This document shows positions 1-7,577 of a DNA stretch of 44,707 nucleotides, piece by piece. How positions within the stretch are numbered: position 1 is the stretch's first letter; the number at the start of each line of letters is the position of its first letter. Position numbers and translations under genes: made by a program. The notes beneath the pieces were generated by a model that did no database searches, was not told where the DNA came from, and saw nothing but the letters and a program-made list of their open reading frames with translations. The stretch lies in IMG/VR virus record IMGVR_UViG_3300037235_000071, positions 1 to 44,707 of that record; one strand, given 5' to 3'. Origin of the DNA: a virus.

Positions 1-127
1 GTTCTTTGATATTCATATCAAGTATTCTTCCAAGATTCGTATTAGCAGTTGCAGTTAAATCTTGCCACATTTGTCTATTTCCAACTGACTGATAGGCTAA
101 AGCAGCAATTCTATTTGCAATGTATAA
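1..127. repeat. 127-bp terminal direct repeat (left copy)
   Basis: Bases 1-127 are identical to 44581-44707, the end of the window. This is the signature of a circular or terminally redundant molecule assembled with an end overlap. The repeat lies inside an adaptor coding region that reads straight through the junction, so circular closure keeps the gene intact. An overlap of exactly 127 matches a common assembler k-mer, so it is more likely an assembly overlap than a biological terminal repeat. Confidence 0.95.
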
Positions 128-637
128 CTGACCAAGTGGAACAATAAGTGAGTCTGTATTCACTTTAGGAAGAGGAAGATATCTTTGATATCGTAACTGA
201 ACTTGAGTTGCATTAAGAGAACCTAGAAGCATTATAGTATTTTGATACCAGCACCAATAATGTAAATAAACATCAAGATCAATATTTGGAAGAAAATCAA
301 CTTCAACCATATCAACAAAATCCTGATTAAATTGTCCTAACTGTCTTTCTTTCATCCAAATAGGAAGAATCATATCATCAGGATATCCAACTAAAGTTGA
401 CATATCTAATTGAGGGGTTGTATTAGGAGGAATTGGAAACACTATTGCAGGAACATTAATCACGATAGAAACAGCTTGAATAATTGGGATTCCTGCAATA
501 ATTAATTCAGCTTCAAGCTCTTCAAATGCGACTACAGCTTTAGAGTGTAATCGTTGATCAGGCCAGTTGGCAGCGTCGTCGTCATTTAACAACGTGCGCG
601 CCTGTTTATAAGCATCAGAAAGAAAACGAACGCTCAT
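1..637 (-). CDS. head-tail adaptor-like protein, copy 1 (crosses the window ends)
   Basis: The gene starts with ATG at 637 and runs leftwards out of the window. Joined across the circle to 44507-44580 it gives 236 residues and ends in TAG. The N-terminus has ARTLLNDD..A.NW.D..L, the helix pattern of podovirus adaptor (gp6/DUF6682-like) proteins that sit under the portal. The same pattern, plus VNT, G.LY.A.R.AALA and SVG blocks, is found in the neighbour at 1179-1805, so the two are paralogues. The C-terminus is basic (KRRPYHRGYGR). Its start codon overlaps the stop of the small gene at 634-810. The family assignment is inferred from motif and context. Confidence 0.75.
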   Translation of the reverse strand, partial: MSVRFLSDAYKQARTLLNDDDAANWPDQRLHSKAVVAFEELEAELIIAGIPIIQAVSIVINVPAIVFPIPPNTTPQLDMSTLVGYPDDMILPIWMKERQLGQFNQDFVDMVEVDFLPNIDLDVYLHYWCWYQNTIMLLGSLNATQVQLRYQRYLPLPKVNTDSLIVPLGQLYIANRIAALAYQSVGNRQMWQDLTATANTNLGRILDMNIKE

Positions 638-810
638 GTTTTCCTTTGAAATTTAGCACATTTACAAAAGCCACCATTAGGAAAATTAAAATGAAAACAG
701 TGTCCATCACCAGTCTGTTTCTCACCTTTATTATAATCTGCTTCTTTAGTATCCCAAGACTGCCTTATTAGACTATGCTCTTTAGAACTATGACCACAAA
801 TACATTTCAT
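634..810 (-). CDS. small Cys/His-rich protein, possible zinc binder
   Basis: A 58-residue protein with CICGHSSKEH at the start and a CKC near the end, separated by a GDGHCFHF segment. The spacing suggests two metal-binding knuckles. Its stop overlaps the adaptor start at 637 and its start overlaps the stop of the upstream gene (ATGA), so it is translationally coupled on both sides. No known family is recognised. The position between two paralogous adaptors suggests a virion-assembly or accessory role, which is inference. Confidence 0.6.
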   Translation of the reverse strand: MKCICGHSSKEHSLIRQSWDTKEADYNKGEKQTGDGHCFHFNFPNGGFCKCAKFQRKT

Positions 811-1169
811 ACTGGCTCAGTTGGAAAAAGAGATTTCATCTCAGTTCCACCTTCATTTTGATACATGATTCCAATTGTGTATTCTTTTTGTTTTTCAGTA
901 AAAGATAACCAGAGTTTATAAGGAATTGCAATGTAAACCCAACGAGCGTGAGGCATTTCAGTATAAAAACCTATTTTATCAATTACTTTAATTGTTACTT
1001 CAAGGGGATTTCCGAGTAACTTTGCAGTATGATAAGTTCTTACACCATTACCATAAGGAACCTGAAAAGAATCACCAATTTCATAATCAGTTCCTAGAAC
1101 TAATCCTGCTTCTTGAGCAATGTCCGTCGTGAAGGCTGTTGGATTATTATTGTTGTCTGTTCTGAACAT
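807..1169 (-). CDS. unknown protein of the head-completion cluster
   Basis: A 120-residue protein beginning MFRTDNNNNPTAF, with a good AAGGAG ribosome site before ATG 1169. It is rich in beta-type segments and aromatic residues and has no signal peptide or membrane segment. It lies between the two adaptor paralogues in the completion-protein region, so a small virion or connector component is likely. I do not recognise the family. Confidence 0.65.
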   Translation of the reverse strand: MFRTDNNNNPTAFTTDIAQEAGLVLGTDYEIGDSFQVPYGNGVRTYHTAKLLGNPLEVTIKVIDKIGFYTEMPHARWVYIAIPYKLWLSFTEKQKEYTIGIMYQNEGGTEMKSLFPTEPV

Positions 1170-1178
1170 AGTTTCTCC

Positions 1179-1805
1179 TTAAGGTTTAATACTCGATCCT
1201 GGGGTCTGAGGCGCACGTCCTCGATTAGAAAGAATAACCTCAGTTATTGAGGCATCAGCTAATTGAGCCAATGCTTGCATTTCAGCGGCCTGGCCAACCG
1301 ACCCAGCAGCTAAAGCAGCAGTTCTTGGAGCAAGATAAAGTTCTCCATTAATGAATCCTATAGGAGCCGTATTCACTGTTGGGGTCGGAATCGCGCGCCA
1401 ATATCTCATAAGAATTTGTCTTATAGCAGTTGATCCAATAAAAGTAACAACTTCCTCAACCCAAGCCCACCAAATCATTGTAGTTACTGGAACTACATTT
1501 GGAAGAGGATCAGATTCAGTCATTAAAGCATAAGTATTAGCTGCTCCTCCAGAACTAGTTTCCCAGAGTTGAATAGGAGCTACTAAATCACTTGGAGGAG
1601 TCGCAAAGGAAGTCTGACCAGCAGGAATAACTTCAGTGTAATTATTCTTCATTACAGGTGCGGCAGCACGACGAAGTTTAATCTGTAACTCGTTGTGAGC
1701 CTGTTGTAATTTTGGGAACAGTGATGCATCTGTCCAGTTGGTAGCTGCATCATCATTGAGAAGCGTTCTTGCTGTTGCGAGAACTACTGAGGCTTGAACG
1801 GACAT
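1179..1805 (-). CDS. head-tail adaptor-like protein, copy 2
   Basis: A 208-residue protein with AGGAG before ATG 1805. The N-terminal TARTLLNDDAATNWTDASLF matches the adaptor pattern of small podovirus head-tail connector proteins, which bind below the portal and gate the DNA channel. The second half keeps the VNT..I, G.LYLA.R.AALA..SVG pattern shared with the copy at 1-637. One copy may be the adaptor and the other a divergent connector or nozzle-adaptor. Which has which role cannot be told from sequence alone. Confidence 0.75.
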   Translation of the reverse strand: MSVQASVVLATARTLLNDDAATNWTDASLFPKLQQAHNELQIKLRRAAAPVMKNNYTEVIPAGQTSFATPPSDLVAPIQLWETSSGGAANTYALMTESDPLPNVVPVTTMIWWAWVEEVVTFIGSTAIRQILMRYWRAIPTPTVNTAPIGFINGELYLAPRTAALAAGSVGQAAEMQALAQLADASITEVILSNRGRAPQTPGSSIKP

Positions 1806-1813
1806 TGTTTCTC

Positions 1814-2038
1814 CTAAATAAAAGGCTCAAACTGTTTACGAAAATAGTCTTGAACTATTTCCGCAGAAGAGAAACATTTTTCTATTAATTTAGTTGATTC
1901 TTCTTCATCTTTTGGCACACCTAATCGCGCGCACTCTTGGATAAAGAGATTATATGCTGTTGAGTTGATTGCTTGGAGCCTTGATTGCTGCTCCTGCTTC
2001 ATCAGTTGCTCTTGTTTATAGGCACTAGCTAGTTCCAT
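1814..2038 (-). CDS. small helical protein
   Basis: A 74-residue, Gln/Glu-rich, probably helical protein (MELASAYKQEQLMKQEQQSR). No classic AGGAG precedes its start. Instead the ATG at 2038 is preceded by an inverted repeat (2043-2057) whose loop, read on this strand, is the purine-rich AGGGG. The function is unknown; the position suggests a small head-completion or assembly factor. Confidence 0.6.
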   Translation of the reverse strand: MELASAYKQEQLMKQEQQSRLQAINSTAYNLFIQECARLGVPKDEEESTKLIEKCFSSAEIVQDYFRKQFEPFI

Positions 2039-2042
2039 AATC

Positions 2043-2057
2043 GTTCACCCCTTGAAC
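2043..2057 (-). promoter_or_regulatory. TTCA-N5-TGAA palindrome at a start codon
   Basis: On the + strand this reads GTTCA-CCCCT-TGAAC followed by ACTTAA. It is the same motif as in the control region (compare 19251-19267, also followed by ACTTA). On the transcribed strand the loop AGGGG would be the ribosome site of the gene starting at 2038, so the pairing arms would enclose it. It could act as a DNA operator or as an RNA hairpin. Confidence 0.5.
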
Positions 2058-2059
2058 AC

Positions 2060-2455
2060 TTAAAGCATCCCATTGAAGATTGCTTCAAAGGTAATAGTAT
2101 CACCAGATACATCAGCAGGAATAGCTGAACCATTTGTTAGCTCAGCAAGTCCATCCTGAGTCGCTGCTCCAGTCGTGAAAATCTTAAGCAATCCAGCAGA
2201 AGCATCAGCTCCAGGAATATAGACATAAACAAAGAGTGTTCCTGTAGTTCCAGCACCTTGTCCAATAACTCTTACAAGAATCGGAGCAAAAGTTGCTTTA
2301 ACCAATGGAAGAAAGAGATTCATAGGAATCCCACCAGTTACATACGTTGCTGGAGATACTGATATAGCAACATTTCCAATAACGTAATACTTATTCCCTG
2401 CAACCCAGGTATAACGCTCGTCAACGATAGAAGCTAATGCTACTGCTGTTGCCAT
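2060..2455 (-). CDS. probable capsid decoration or minor virion protein
   Basis: A 131-residue Ala/Gly/Thr/Val-rich, beta-type protein with no charged clusters, preceded by a good AAGGAGAAAGAG site. It lies just downstream of the capsid region, where decoration and head-stabilising proteins are usual. The low Lys/Arg content and repeated TTG/ATG turns fit a beta-sandwich virion protein. No specific family is recognised. Confidence 0.55.
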   Translation of the reverse strand: MATAVALASIVDERYTWVAGNKYYVIGNVAISVSPATYVTGGIPMNLFLPLVKATFAPILVRVIGQGAGTTGTLFVYVYIPGADASAGLLKIFTTGAATQDGLAELTNGSAIPADVSGDTITFEAIFNGML

Positions 2456-2472
2456 CTCTTTCTCCTTAAACT

Positions 2473-3099
2473 TTAAACTTTAGCTAATCTTTCTTCAACT
2501 TCTTTATGCAACTTAGGATTAACAACATGTCCATTTGAACATACTGGTAATCCCAAAGGAACAGAAACTCCACAGAAAGGACAAGAACTGGAACTCATAG
2601 TTGTCATTGGTGACATCCATTCATGCTCTTGAGCATTCCAACCAATAAAATCAGCACATTTCCTTTGAAAAGTGGAAATCACGTTATGTTGATGATAACG
2701 ACTCCAATCATTGTCAGCAAGCATTGCAGAATTAAGGAACCATTTCTTCTGCTTAAGTAAATAACGAACAATATCAACTTTGAATTTCTCTTGAGCCTCT
2801 TCAACAGTAACTCTTTCTGGAACCCAGAATAGCGCAGGTCTTGCCTCGTCATCAATAGATAACTGAGAGTTTACATAGTCATCAACAATGGCGCGCGCCA
2901 CTGTATCAGAGGGATTAGGAACACGAATTGATCCCCGTGTCTCATCCATGTAAAGAAAGTGATAGGCAGTTCCAACGTGAAGAAGTTTAGGAGTCTTCAT
3001 ATCAGAAGCTTCAATGTGAAAATGAGGAGGATAAAGACCAGGTTTATGTGCCTTTATCTCAAATGGAACGAGTGAAATTACCGTACTTTCAAGAGACAT
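2473..3099 (-). CDS. unknown protein with C-terminal zinc ribbon
   Basis: A 208-residue protein. Near residues 173-195 it has CPFCG....LPVCSNGH, a CxxC...CxxxH zinc-ribbon-like site. The N-terminal half is soluble with several His and aromatic residues (HKPGLYPPHFHIEA). Its start overlaps the previous gene by 11 bases, so translation is coupled. Such proteins recur in head-completion clusters of environmental podovirus-like genomes. The function is unknown. Confidence 0.65.
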   Translation of the reverse strand: MSLESTVISLVPFEIKAHKPGLYPPHFHIEASDMKTPKLLHVGTAYHFLYMDETRGSIRVPNPSDTVARAIVDDYVNSQLSIDDEARPALFWVPERVTVEEAQEKFKVDIVRYLLKQKKWFLNSAMLADNDWSRYHQHNVISTFQRKCADFIGWNAQEHEWMSPMTTMSSSSCPFCGVSVPLGLPVCSNGHVVNPKLHKEVEERLAKV

Positions 3100-3619
3100 T
3101 TTTTAATTCCTTATCGTAAGCTACCGAATTTCTTGCTGGACCAGAAGTCTTTAACCACCCAGGATGATCATCAAATGAATCAATCTGAGCTTGAATTTCT
3201 TTTTCATCAGCTTCTTTTTCAGAGATTTCATCGTCTTTTCTAACTCTGCCTTGAATAGCAGCAATTAAAAAAGTTAGTATTTTATGAGTTACTGGAAGAG
3301 GATTTCCATTTTTATCCTCAAAGACCCAAATTGGAATATAGTCTCCACCTTTAGCATCAGGAACTTCACCATTAAAAGAAAGATCATCATCTTTCCAACC
3401 TTCAAGAATATAACGATTATGAATATAATTGTATTTCTTCAACTCTCTAACTCCTCTAATAGTACGAAGATATATTTGACCATAAAATTCATTAAATTCA
3501 CCCTTACGATTTTCAAGAATATCTTCAGACCAAACTAATCTGAATTTAGTTTTTCCAGTGACAGTTTTCCCGAATGATTCTCGGAGCCACTTATTTAGTG
3601 ATTTATGTTCTTCAGTCAT
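3089..3619 (-). CDS. unknown protein, head region
   Basis: A 176-residue charged protein (MTEEHKSLNKWLRESFGKTVTGKTKFRLVWSEDI is its N-terminal section, shown here only as a landmark of residues 1-20: MTEEHKSLNKWLRESFGKTV). It has no membrane segment and an acidic, helical C-terminal third (EISEKEADEKEIQ). It follows the major capsid gene after a hairpin-rich gap, and it overlaps the next gene. I do not recognise the family. Confidence 0.6.
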   Translation of the reverse strand: MTEEHKSLNKWLRESFGKTVTGKTKFRLVWSEDILENRKGEFNEFYGQIYLRTIRGVRELKKYNYIHNRYILEGWKDDDLSFNGEVPDAKGGDYIPIWVFEDKNGNPLPVTHKILTFLIAAIQGRVRKDDEISEKEADEKEIQAQIDSFDDHPGWLKTSGPARNSVAYDKELKNVS

Positions 3620-3628
3620 TTTTGTATT

Positions 3629-3658
3629 GAGGAGACTTCTTTAGAGAGAAGTCTCCTC
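3629..3658. terminator. 12-bp perfect hairpin downstream of the capsid gene
   Basis: GAGGAGACTTCT (3629-3640) pairs perfectly with AGAAGTCTCCTC (3647-3658) across a 6-base loop. On the + strand TTTT follows. On the transcribed minus strand there is no U-run, so it may be a partial terminator or an mRNA-stability or processing stem that sets capsid mRNA apart from the downstream genes. Confidence 0.6.
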
Positions 3659-3669
3659 TTTTCCTGAGT

Positions 3670-3693
3670 TTACTGATAAGGAGAAATCAGTAA
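3670..3693. other. second hairpin overlapping the capsid stop codon
   Basis: TTACTGAT (3670-3677) pairs with ATCAGTAA (3686-3693) across an 8-base loop. It lies next to the larger stem at 3629-3658 and covers the last codons of the capsid gene. Tandem stems at the 3' end of capsid mRNA are consistent with transcript stabilisation. Confidence 0.5.
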
Positions 3694-4955
3694 CCAGAAG
3701 GAATCGCTAGATCGTAAATATAACTTGCACCCGCTGGCTGGTTCATGAACAAGTTGAAACTTGTCACAATGTAGAAAATCCAAGCCGCAGCAACTCCACC
3801 TGAAGGTCCACGAAGTTCCCAGACTCTCTGATTGTTATCAGGATTGGTGTAGAAACCCGGGGACTTCAACTCGGCGCGCCCCCAAACTTCAGAATCAATA
3901 AAGTCAATACGAGTCCTATCCCAAGAGTAAGAGACTTTCAGCGGCGCGCCCGCGATTCTCATGTTGTCATTGAAATACATATCGAGGCCCTCTTCTTTGG
4001 CAGCCTTGTCGATACGTATCACATTGAAACCAAGTTCCTCATAAGCAGCTTGCTGAGCTTTATGCGTCCAAGCTGTCATTTTAGAACCTTTATTTATTCC
4101 AATCCTGTCACCAATCTTGTTCATCGCAAGACGAGGTAGGGGAAGTGTAAGAGCAGAACCATTAGCGTTAACCGCGTTGGCCCTGATTTCAGGATTCAAG
4201 GCTCTATCAAAGGAAAGCCACGTTCCAACAGAGGAGTTATTGTTATGATATTTCACCCCAAGAAGTGCAACTGGAGGAATATTCTGAAGTCCCCCAGAAA
4301 CAATTAAGTCTCCAGCAGTTGCTCCAGCAACAGAAGGAACTTGAATCTGACTGTTTTCAAGATCATAGTAAATAATCTTAGCCTGATTCTGAACTCCTCC
4401 AGCAGTTCTGCAAGTTATGAGAGTAGAGTTGTAAATATTGAGTTGCTGCTTAGAACGAAGCAAACGAACTCTGAACCCGTCAGTTGTACAGGTATAGGTA
4501 TCAATTCCTGCCGTCGTCGAGACACTTGTAATAGTCCCAAGAGTTCCAGTTCCATCTGTCATGCATTGGCTATCCACATCACGACGGAACTGTTTCATCT
4601 CAACTGCAAGAGAATTACGAAAAGCATTGATAACAGCTTTTCTGGTGTTATCTGTTGACCAGATTGTTTTCGCCGTCATCTCAACAGGATGCTCAAGATG
4701 AACAGAGTTAATCAATCCTTTGTCAAAGTCAGAAATATCACCACGACCCATATCTCCACCATCTGGGTCATAATAAGAGGTATTACCGTTAGGGCGAATC
4801 TCAAGAGGAATTCGCATGTCACGAGACGAGATAACTTCAACAGGTCTCTTTTCGATCGTGCTGTAAAACACGTCGTCCCTATCAAACATCGCTGGAACTT
4901 TAGGCAGGACTCTTTCTAGTTCTGCCCCAATAACTTGACTTTCATTGCCTGCCAT
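3687..4955 (-). CDS. major capsid protein
   Basis: A 422-residue protein directly downstream of the acidic scaffold-like gene, with an AGGAGAAAACG site before ATG 4955. It has the length and mixed alpha/beta make-up of HK97-fold coat proteins of podovirus-type phages: a long N-terminal region (residues 1-90), then FRNSLAVEMKQFRRDVDSQ as a spine-helix-like stretch, and a Gly/Asn-rich central part. It would form the icosahedral shell. Two GGCGCGCC palindromes lie within 80 bases in the 3' half. The identity rests on length, neighbours and composition; no catalytic motif applies. Confidence 0.8.
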   Translation of the reverse strand: MAGNESQVIGAELERVLPKVPAMFDRDDVFYSTIEKRPVEVISSRDMRIPLEIRPNGNTSYYDPDGGDMGRGDISDFDKGLINSVHLEHPVEMTAKTIWSTDNTRKAVINAFRNSLAVEMKQFRRDVDSQCMTDGTGTLGTITSVSTTAGIDTYTCTTDGFRVRLLRSKQQLNIYNSTLITCRTAGGVQNQAKIIYYDLENSQIQVPSVAGATAGDLIVSGGLQNIPPVALLGVKYHNNNSSVGTWLSFDRALNPEIRANAVNANGSALTLPLPRLAMNKIGDRIGINKGSKMTAWTHKAQQAAYEELGFNVIRIDKAAKEEGLDMYFNDNMRIAGAPLKVSYSWDRTRIDFIDSEVWGRAELKSPGFYTNPDNNQRVWELRGPSGGVAAAWIFYIVTSFNLFMNQPAGASYIYDLAIPSGY

Positions 4956-4966
4956 GTCGTTTTCTC

Positions 4967-6205
4967 CTATTTGTATTTGATGTTATCGTTGAGAATGTCA
5001 GCATCTGAAGTTTTGGAGTAGTCAATTGATCTCGGGTTATAGTTCTTATTGTTCGTGTTTGAACCACGACCATTGGAACCTGCATTAACCCTAGAGTTAA
5101 CCTCTTCAACTTTCTCTTTCTTTCCAGATGCAACCCTTGTCTTCTGTCCAAGTGCCTCAGACACGTACTTACTACGAAGAGAAGGAATTAACGACTTGGC
5201 TCGTGCTAGGTACGAGGAAACTATTCTAGACTTATCCGCCTCGGTTCTTCCGTTCCGTTTGCTTTTCTCCCAGAGGGAGTCCATGAATCTTATGTGATCT
5301 TTATCTGATGTTAACTGTGTACCAAGATCATCAATTATCCTATCAATTATTGTAGTTTTAATGAATTTAGAAAAAACATTATCAGGGTCAATTCGAGATT
5401 TTCCTGTTTTAGAATCAAGACCTTCAATTAAGCTCACTAATTGATTTCTTACATCTGTCTCTACTCCCCCACGAAAAGCAGTGCTTCTCTCACTATCAAA
5501 TTTCTCTCGCTCTTGTTTTACTTCATTATTATCTTCAATTTTAACTATTGAAGTTTTCTTTCCCTCAGCAATTTCGGTGTTTCCAAAGAAATAATCTGAA
5601 AGATATCGCGCAGCGTTCTGCATAGACTCATTATTTTCTTTAACTCCTTTAGAGAACATATTTCGAGCAATATCCTCAACTAATGGATTAGCCGCGCGCC
5701 AAAATGATTGAGGATGAACCTGAAAAAGAGTTCCAAGAATATTTGTTGAAAACTTCTCAAGGTCTTTTTCACCAACTTCTTTTATAGCAGTAAAGAATTT
5801 AGATCCATTACCTTGAAATACTGACTCACGAATTGAGTCGAATGCAATATTATTCTCGTTGGCTTCCTTGGCATCATCAATAGTTGGAAATAATTTTGAA
5901 TATTCAGCTTCACGGAAATACATATCACGTAAAGCAGGAAATTGTTTAAAGAAACCAGGAAACTTTTCCTCAATTGACTTTAAACTCGGACGCTCAAATG
6001 GATGTGTATCAAGGTCAACTGGAGGTTTCTCAGCTTCTTCCTCTTCTTGTTCTTCAGTCTCTTCTTCTAATTCTCCAGATTCTTCAGGAGTTTCTTCTTC
6101 AGTTTCTACTTCATCAGGATGCTCTACTTCAAGCTCAGTATCTTCTCCAAGCTCTCTTACATCATCTGAAACTGAAGTTGTTGAAGTTTCCATAATATCA
6201 GGCAT
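4967..6205 (-). CDS. scaffolding protein
   Basis: A 412-residue highly charged protein. Residues 1-75 are extremely acidic (runs of Glu such as EEETEEQEEEEAEK). The rest is helical and Lys/Glu-rich, and the C-terminus is basic with Asn repeats. An acidic N-terminus, helical body and basic tail immediately upstream of the capsid gene is the standard layout of phage scaffolding proteins, whose basic C-terminus binds the coat protein. Its start overlaps the end of the ATP-grasp gene by 8 bases. Confidence 0.8.
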   Translation of the reverse strand: MPDIMETSTTSVSDDVRELGEDTELEVEHPDEVETEEETPEESGELEEETEEQEEEEAEKPPVDLDTHPFERPSLKSIEEKFPGFFKQFPALRDMYFREAEYSKLFPTIDDAKEANENNIAFDSIRESVFQGNGSKFFTAIKEVGEKDLEKFSTNILGTLFQVHPQSFWRAANPLVEDIARNMFSKGVKENNESMQNAARYLSDYFFGNTEIAEGKKTSIVKIEDNNEVKQEREKFDSERSTAFRGGVETDVRNQLVSLIEGLDSKTGKSRIDPDNVFSKFIKTTIIDRIIDDLGTQLTSDKDHIRFMDSLWEKSKRNGRTEADKSRIVSSYLARAKSLIPSLRSKYVSEALGQKTRVASGKKEKVEEVNSRVNAGSNGRGSNTNNKNYNPRSIDYSKTSDADILNDNIKYK

Positions 6206-7472
6206 AAGCGTTTTCTAAGACCTCCATTACTTCTTCATACATTCGAGGAAGTACTTCATTTAAATCCGTTCTGTATTGGGCATCGGGGACTTTGCAATCT
6301 TCGAGAGCTTTGTAAACTAAGCCATAACAGGATTTAGGAGTTTCACCAATGTCACTAATACAAGCAATTACACCAGTTCCAGCAGAATGAACTATTAAAT
6401 CATCCTTTTTCATTATTTCATAAAAATAACAATTATCTTCGTACTTCTCAAGTCCTCGAATTGGAATCCCAATATTAGGGAAGTTCTTCTCAATCTCTTT
6501 GACATCTTCAGGCTCTATTGGATAAGGTGGTATAGTTAGTCGCGCGCCCCCTGAAAAACAGGACAGAAGATTCATTTCATTCTCTTCTTCAAATGAATCA
6601 GAGATTATTTTTCCAACGTCTTGATTAATTATTTGCAATAGAGTTGGCATCGCGTCGAGACCAAATCGAGGAGTCCATTCAAGACCAAAGATTCCTTCTT
6701 CATTTACTATTGCATTTAAATCTATAGGACCAATGTAGTTTTCTTTTATTAAAGAAGCTTCAACTCCTAAAAGTAATTCAGCTAAGAGTGAACTATCATC
6801 TCCTTGCCAAACTATATTACCAGAACACCCTGTAGAGGGACCAATATCATCATTCATAAATTTCTTTACTTCTATTGTCTGATTAAATGATCCTTCAATA
6901 AATCCACTCTTACCAACCCAAAATTCAGAGGAAATAATTGCACCTTTAATAAATTCCTGAAGTACAAACTCATCTATTTCTTTAGAGAAATTCTTTTCAA
7001 CGTAATTCATATAAGAAATTAAATCTTCAGCATCTGATGAAGAGTAAGTTAATTTACAAGGAATATTTTTTCCTGAAGGTTTAAAAACATACCTTTTCTT
7101 TTTACTCTCTTTTACAAAATTAATCCCATCAGAAAATTTAGTAAAACTTATAGTTTCAGGAATCATTATTCCATGATTAGTCATAAACTCAAGACCAAAT
7201 TGACGATCATTCTCAAGTTTATCATGAAAAGAAGAAGCTGAGAAAACTTTATGTCCTTGCTTTTTATAATAATCAGCTTTATTTCCATTACCAGAAGAAT
7301 CAAAGATTATAATTTCATTATCTTCAGGATAATCAGTCTCAGCAAGAATACCTGAATAAACATTAGAATAATCTTTCTCTTGAATATAAATTGAGCAATT
7401 ATTTCCTTCATCCTGAAGTCGTTTCATTAATCCTGCACCTTCACCGCATTTAGAGAACATAAAGAAATTCAT
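6198..7472 (-). CDS. PurD-like ATP-grasp ligase in the virion operon
   Basis: A 424-residue protein resembling phosphoribosylamine-glycine ligase (PurD). It has an N-terminal Rossmann-like part with the FGLEFMTNHGIMIPET linker typical of the pre-ATP-grasp region, then the ATP-grasp fold with KRYVFKPSG (about 126-134), LQEFIKGAIISSEFW (about 171) and the metal site LEWTPRFG (about 268), where PurD has EfNvRFGDPE. A PurD-type C-terminal domain follows (GARLTIPPYP). No other purine-synthesis gene is present. Location between tail fibre and scaffold suggests it ligates something onto a virion protein rather than making purines; this is inference. Confidence 0.75.
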   Translation of the reverse strand: MNFFMFSKCGEGAGLMKRLQDEGNNCSIYIQEKDYSNVYSGILAETDYPEDNEIIIFDSSGNGNKADYYKKQGHKVFSASSFHDKLENDRQFGLEFMTNHGIMIPETISFTKFSDGINFVKESKKKRYVFKPSGKNIPCKLTYSSSDAEDLISYMNYVEKNFSKEIDEFVLQEFIKGAIISSEFWVGKSGFIEGSFNQTIEVKKFMNDDIGPSTGCSGNIVWQGDDSSLLAELLLGVEASLIKENYIGPIDLNAIVNEEGIFGLEWTPRFGLDAMPTLLQIINQDVGKIISDSFEEENEMNLLSCFSGGARLTIPPYPIEPEDVKEIEKNFPNIGIPIRGLEKYEDNCYFYEIMKKDDLIVHSAGTGVIACISDIGETPKSCYGLVYKALEDCKVPDAQYRTDLNEVLPRMYEEVMEVLENAYA

Positions 7473-7493
7473 TACATAAACTCAATTCTATGA

Positions 7494-7536
7494 CTCAGTG
7501 CGCGCGTTACTTCCGCCACCCGTCAGGACGGACTGA
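7494..7536. other. intergenic inverted-repeat element with GCGCGC
   Basis: The gap between the tail-fibre stop and the ATP-grasp start (7473-7577) holds CTCAGT (7494-7499) facing ACTGAG (7531-7536). An inner CCGT-CAGG-ACGG stem and a GCGCGCG run (7500-7506) lie between them. It may form a branched stem in the late mRNA. No U-run follows, so it is not a standard terminator. I see no gene in this gap. Confidence 0.4.
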
Positions 7537-7577
7537 GCGAATAAGGTAAATGGACAAAGAATAAATAACCAGCGCAT

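Noticed and set aside
5859-6218. Ser-rich + strand frame opposite the scaffold start
   Set aside because: The Ser run mirrors the Glu codons of the scaffold; no ribosome site.
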